Shown in pieces: positions 62,292-64,000 of a DNA stretch of 64,000 nucleotides. The DNA is from Pseudorasbora parva. Lineage: Eukaryota > Chordata > Actinopteri > Cypriniformes > Gobionidae. A program made the position numbers and the translations under genes. Location of the stretch: contig NC_090180.1 in NCBI RefSeq assembly GCF_024679245.1, forward strand, positions 11,554,507-11,618,506, written 5' to 3'. The notes beneath the pieces are model-generated. The model was not told the origin of the DNA. It did not search any database and saw nothing but the letters and a program-made list of their open reading frames with translations. The stretch's first letter is position 1. Each line of letters begins with the position of its first letter.

Positions 62292-64000
62292 CTGCAGCAC
62301 ACACACTTACATCAAACACTTCATACACCACAGCAAACAATACCTGGAACTGGTAAACGGGTTATGATGGATTATATATTCTGATGTATAGCTCATACTC
62401 AAACTCTTTAACTAATGGGTCCTCCACACTGTGCAATTTTTCAAAATCATTTGCGAATGCTGCTTGTCAGACAGTACGAACATGATCCCCGAGGTAAGCC
62501 AAGTCACACTGTAAGATTTCAGTTGTCATTAATGTCAGACTGTACGATAGTCAAGGCGCGCTAAAAACGGACGCACACAAGAAAACCCGTCCGGAGTTTT
62601 ATATCATCAATCAATGATGTGTATAGGTGACTGAGCTGCATTACATGTGGGACTGAAATGGTGGCTACAAAGAAATCTTTAGCTCTTGTTTCGGTCATAG
62701 TTTGTCTTGAAAAACCGAGATATTTGAAGGTTTTCGTAGGAAAAGTCCCACTGCAGGATTGTGCGGCAAATTTTCTGACACTGTGATCAAATTTTATCTT
62801 CTGGCAATTCTGGCAGTGTCATTAATCGGCTGCCGGTGAACATGTCAAATTAACGATCAAAGACTTCAGATTTTAGCCTAGGATCAGAGGAATCTTTTAG
62901 GATTTGCAAAATTTGTCTCAGACGGCCAAATCGGGGCCAAAATAGCACAGTGTGCACCCGGCTTAACAAAGAGTGCAAGATGCTTGTGCAAGATTAGAGC
63001 TCGATTCAGCATAAGATAACATTTATATAAAGCTGCTCATAGTGAGAATAAAGAATGCAGAACATGATTATATCTCAGTATTTTTTAGCCTTTTGATGAC
63101 ATACATTTGAGTATTTATGGGTTCACTTTGAATAGATTTTTGTTTTTAATCAGAGGAACCATAATTTCAACTAAACAGCTGCTGGTTCGAAGTCATTCAA
63201 AATCTTTACGTGAGAACTAAAATCAAATCAAGACACAAAATTCACAAAATGAACATAAAGATGAATGACATGTAATCCTTTTCACTTATATCAATTATTG
63301 TAACAAACTTTATACATTAATTCATACATTACAGTAGACTGTTGAATGTCAAAAACATTCAAAAATCTACTGACCCAAACTCATGAACTGTAATGTATTT
63401 AAATAAAGTTTGTTATGGTCACTTTTTATGCACATTTATTTGATCTAAAAAGCAGTAAAAAAAAGAGTAATATTGTTAAATATTATTACAATTTAAATTA
63501 AATGTAACGCCAAAGCAGAATTTTTCGCATCATTATTACTCCAGCCTTCAGAAATTATTTAATAGGGTGCTTTAGAAACATTTCGTGTTTTTCATCATTC
63601 ATCAATTATCATAAATTTCTCATCTTTTCATCAATTGTTGTAGAATAAAAGTATTAATATCTTTTTCTTTTTTTTAACCGACTGACTCCAAACATATGAA
63701 CAGTACAGTGTACTTTTTTAAAACTAAAATATATTTTATTTTTAATTATATAAAATGCTATGTAGAAACTTCTGTTTTTAGTGATGCAAACAAATCATCA
63801 AATACTAAATGTATTTATTGGTTCAGCCGGTTCACTGAACTGATCGTTTGAACAGATTTTTTAAATTAAAGCTGCAGTCCGTAACTTTTTGCGCTCTAGC
63901 AGTTAATAAACAGAACTGCACGTGTCTTGCGGACGGTGACATTGCAGCCGGAGCTACTTCTCTCTGTTTATATCTATGGCGAGTCACGCAGGGGTTGTGC
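62292..64000 (-). other. pla2g4a intron (part), no exon seen
   Basis: No upstream pla2g4a exon could be found; the catalytic-serine exon is absent here. AT-rich, with a fragment of the interspersed fish repeat at about 63405-63575 (CACATTTATTTGATCTAAAA) and no clear transposon ends. Confidence 0.5.

Overview
The window is vertebrate genomic DNA, almost certainly from a cyprinid-like teleost. It has multi-exon genes with GT-AG introns, low gene density, long dinucleotide microsatellites, and many fish-type DNA transposons (Tc1-like, hAT-like, inverted-repeat MITEs) plus LINE and SINE fragments. I see no bacterial, viral or CRISPR features. Five protein-coding genes can be supported. I recognised all of them from translated exons whose splice sites join in frame.

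Layout. Bases 1-5208 hold the 5' end of niban1 (minus strand): only coding exon 1 and part of a repeat-rich first intron lie here. About 1.4 kb away, head to head, is rnf2 (RING1B, Polycomb E3 ligase; plus strand, about 6.57-15.03 kb; complete, 336 aa). Bases 15.0-22.7 kb are intergenic, with a SINE, a broken Tc1 copy, a near-perfect palindromic MITE and a decayed RTE-like LINE. ivns1abp (BTB-BACK-Kelch; minus, coding 23458-31837, non-coding first exon near 36.13 kb) is complete at 640 aa. Bases 36.3-39.7 kb carry three very long dinucleotide arrays. arpc5 (Arp2/3 subunit; minus, coding 41353-44266; complete, 150 aa) contains an apparent U12-type AT-AC intron. Bases 44.3-49.4 kb are intergenic and carry a Tc1-like transposon. 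The 3' part of pla2g4a (cytosolic phospholipase A2; minus) runs from 49434 to 62291 and continues beyond the window.

Shared roles. The genes are not an operon or pathway. They are neighbours of the human 1q25-q31 region (NIBAN1, RNF2, IVNS1ABP, ARPC5, PLA2G4A), so the window is a compacted and rearranged conserved-synteny block. TRMT1L and SWT1, which in human lie between RNF2 and IVNS1ABP, are not seen. Two products (Arpc5, Ivns1abp) act on actin.

The most interesting observations are the AT-AC intron in arpc5; two same-orientation copies of a 1.5 kb inverted-repeat element bracketing exactly two frame-neutral pla2g4a exons; a long Tc1 ORF that hides compensating frameshifts; and a hAT-like element ending 71 bp before the last rnf2 exon. 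I found nothing that amounts to a new biological system.
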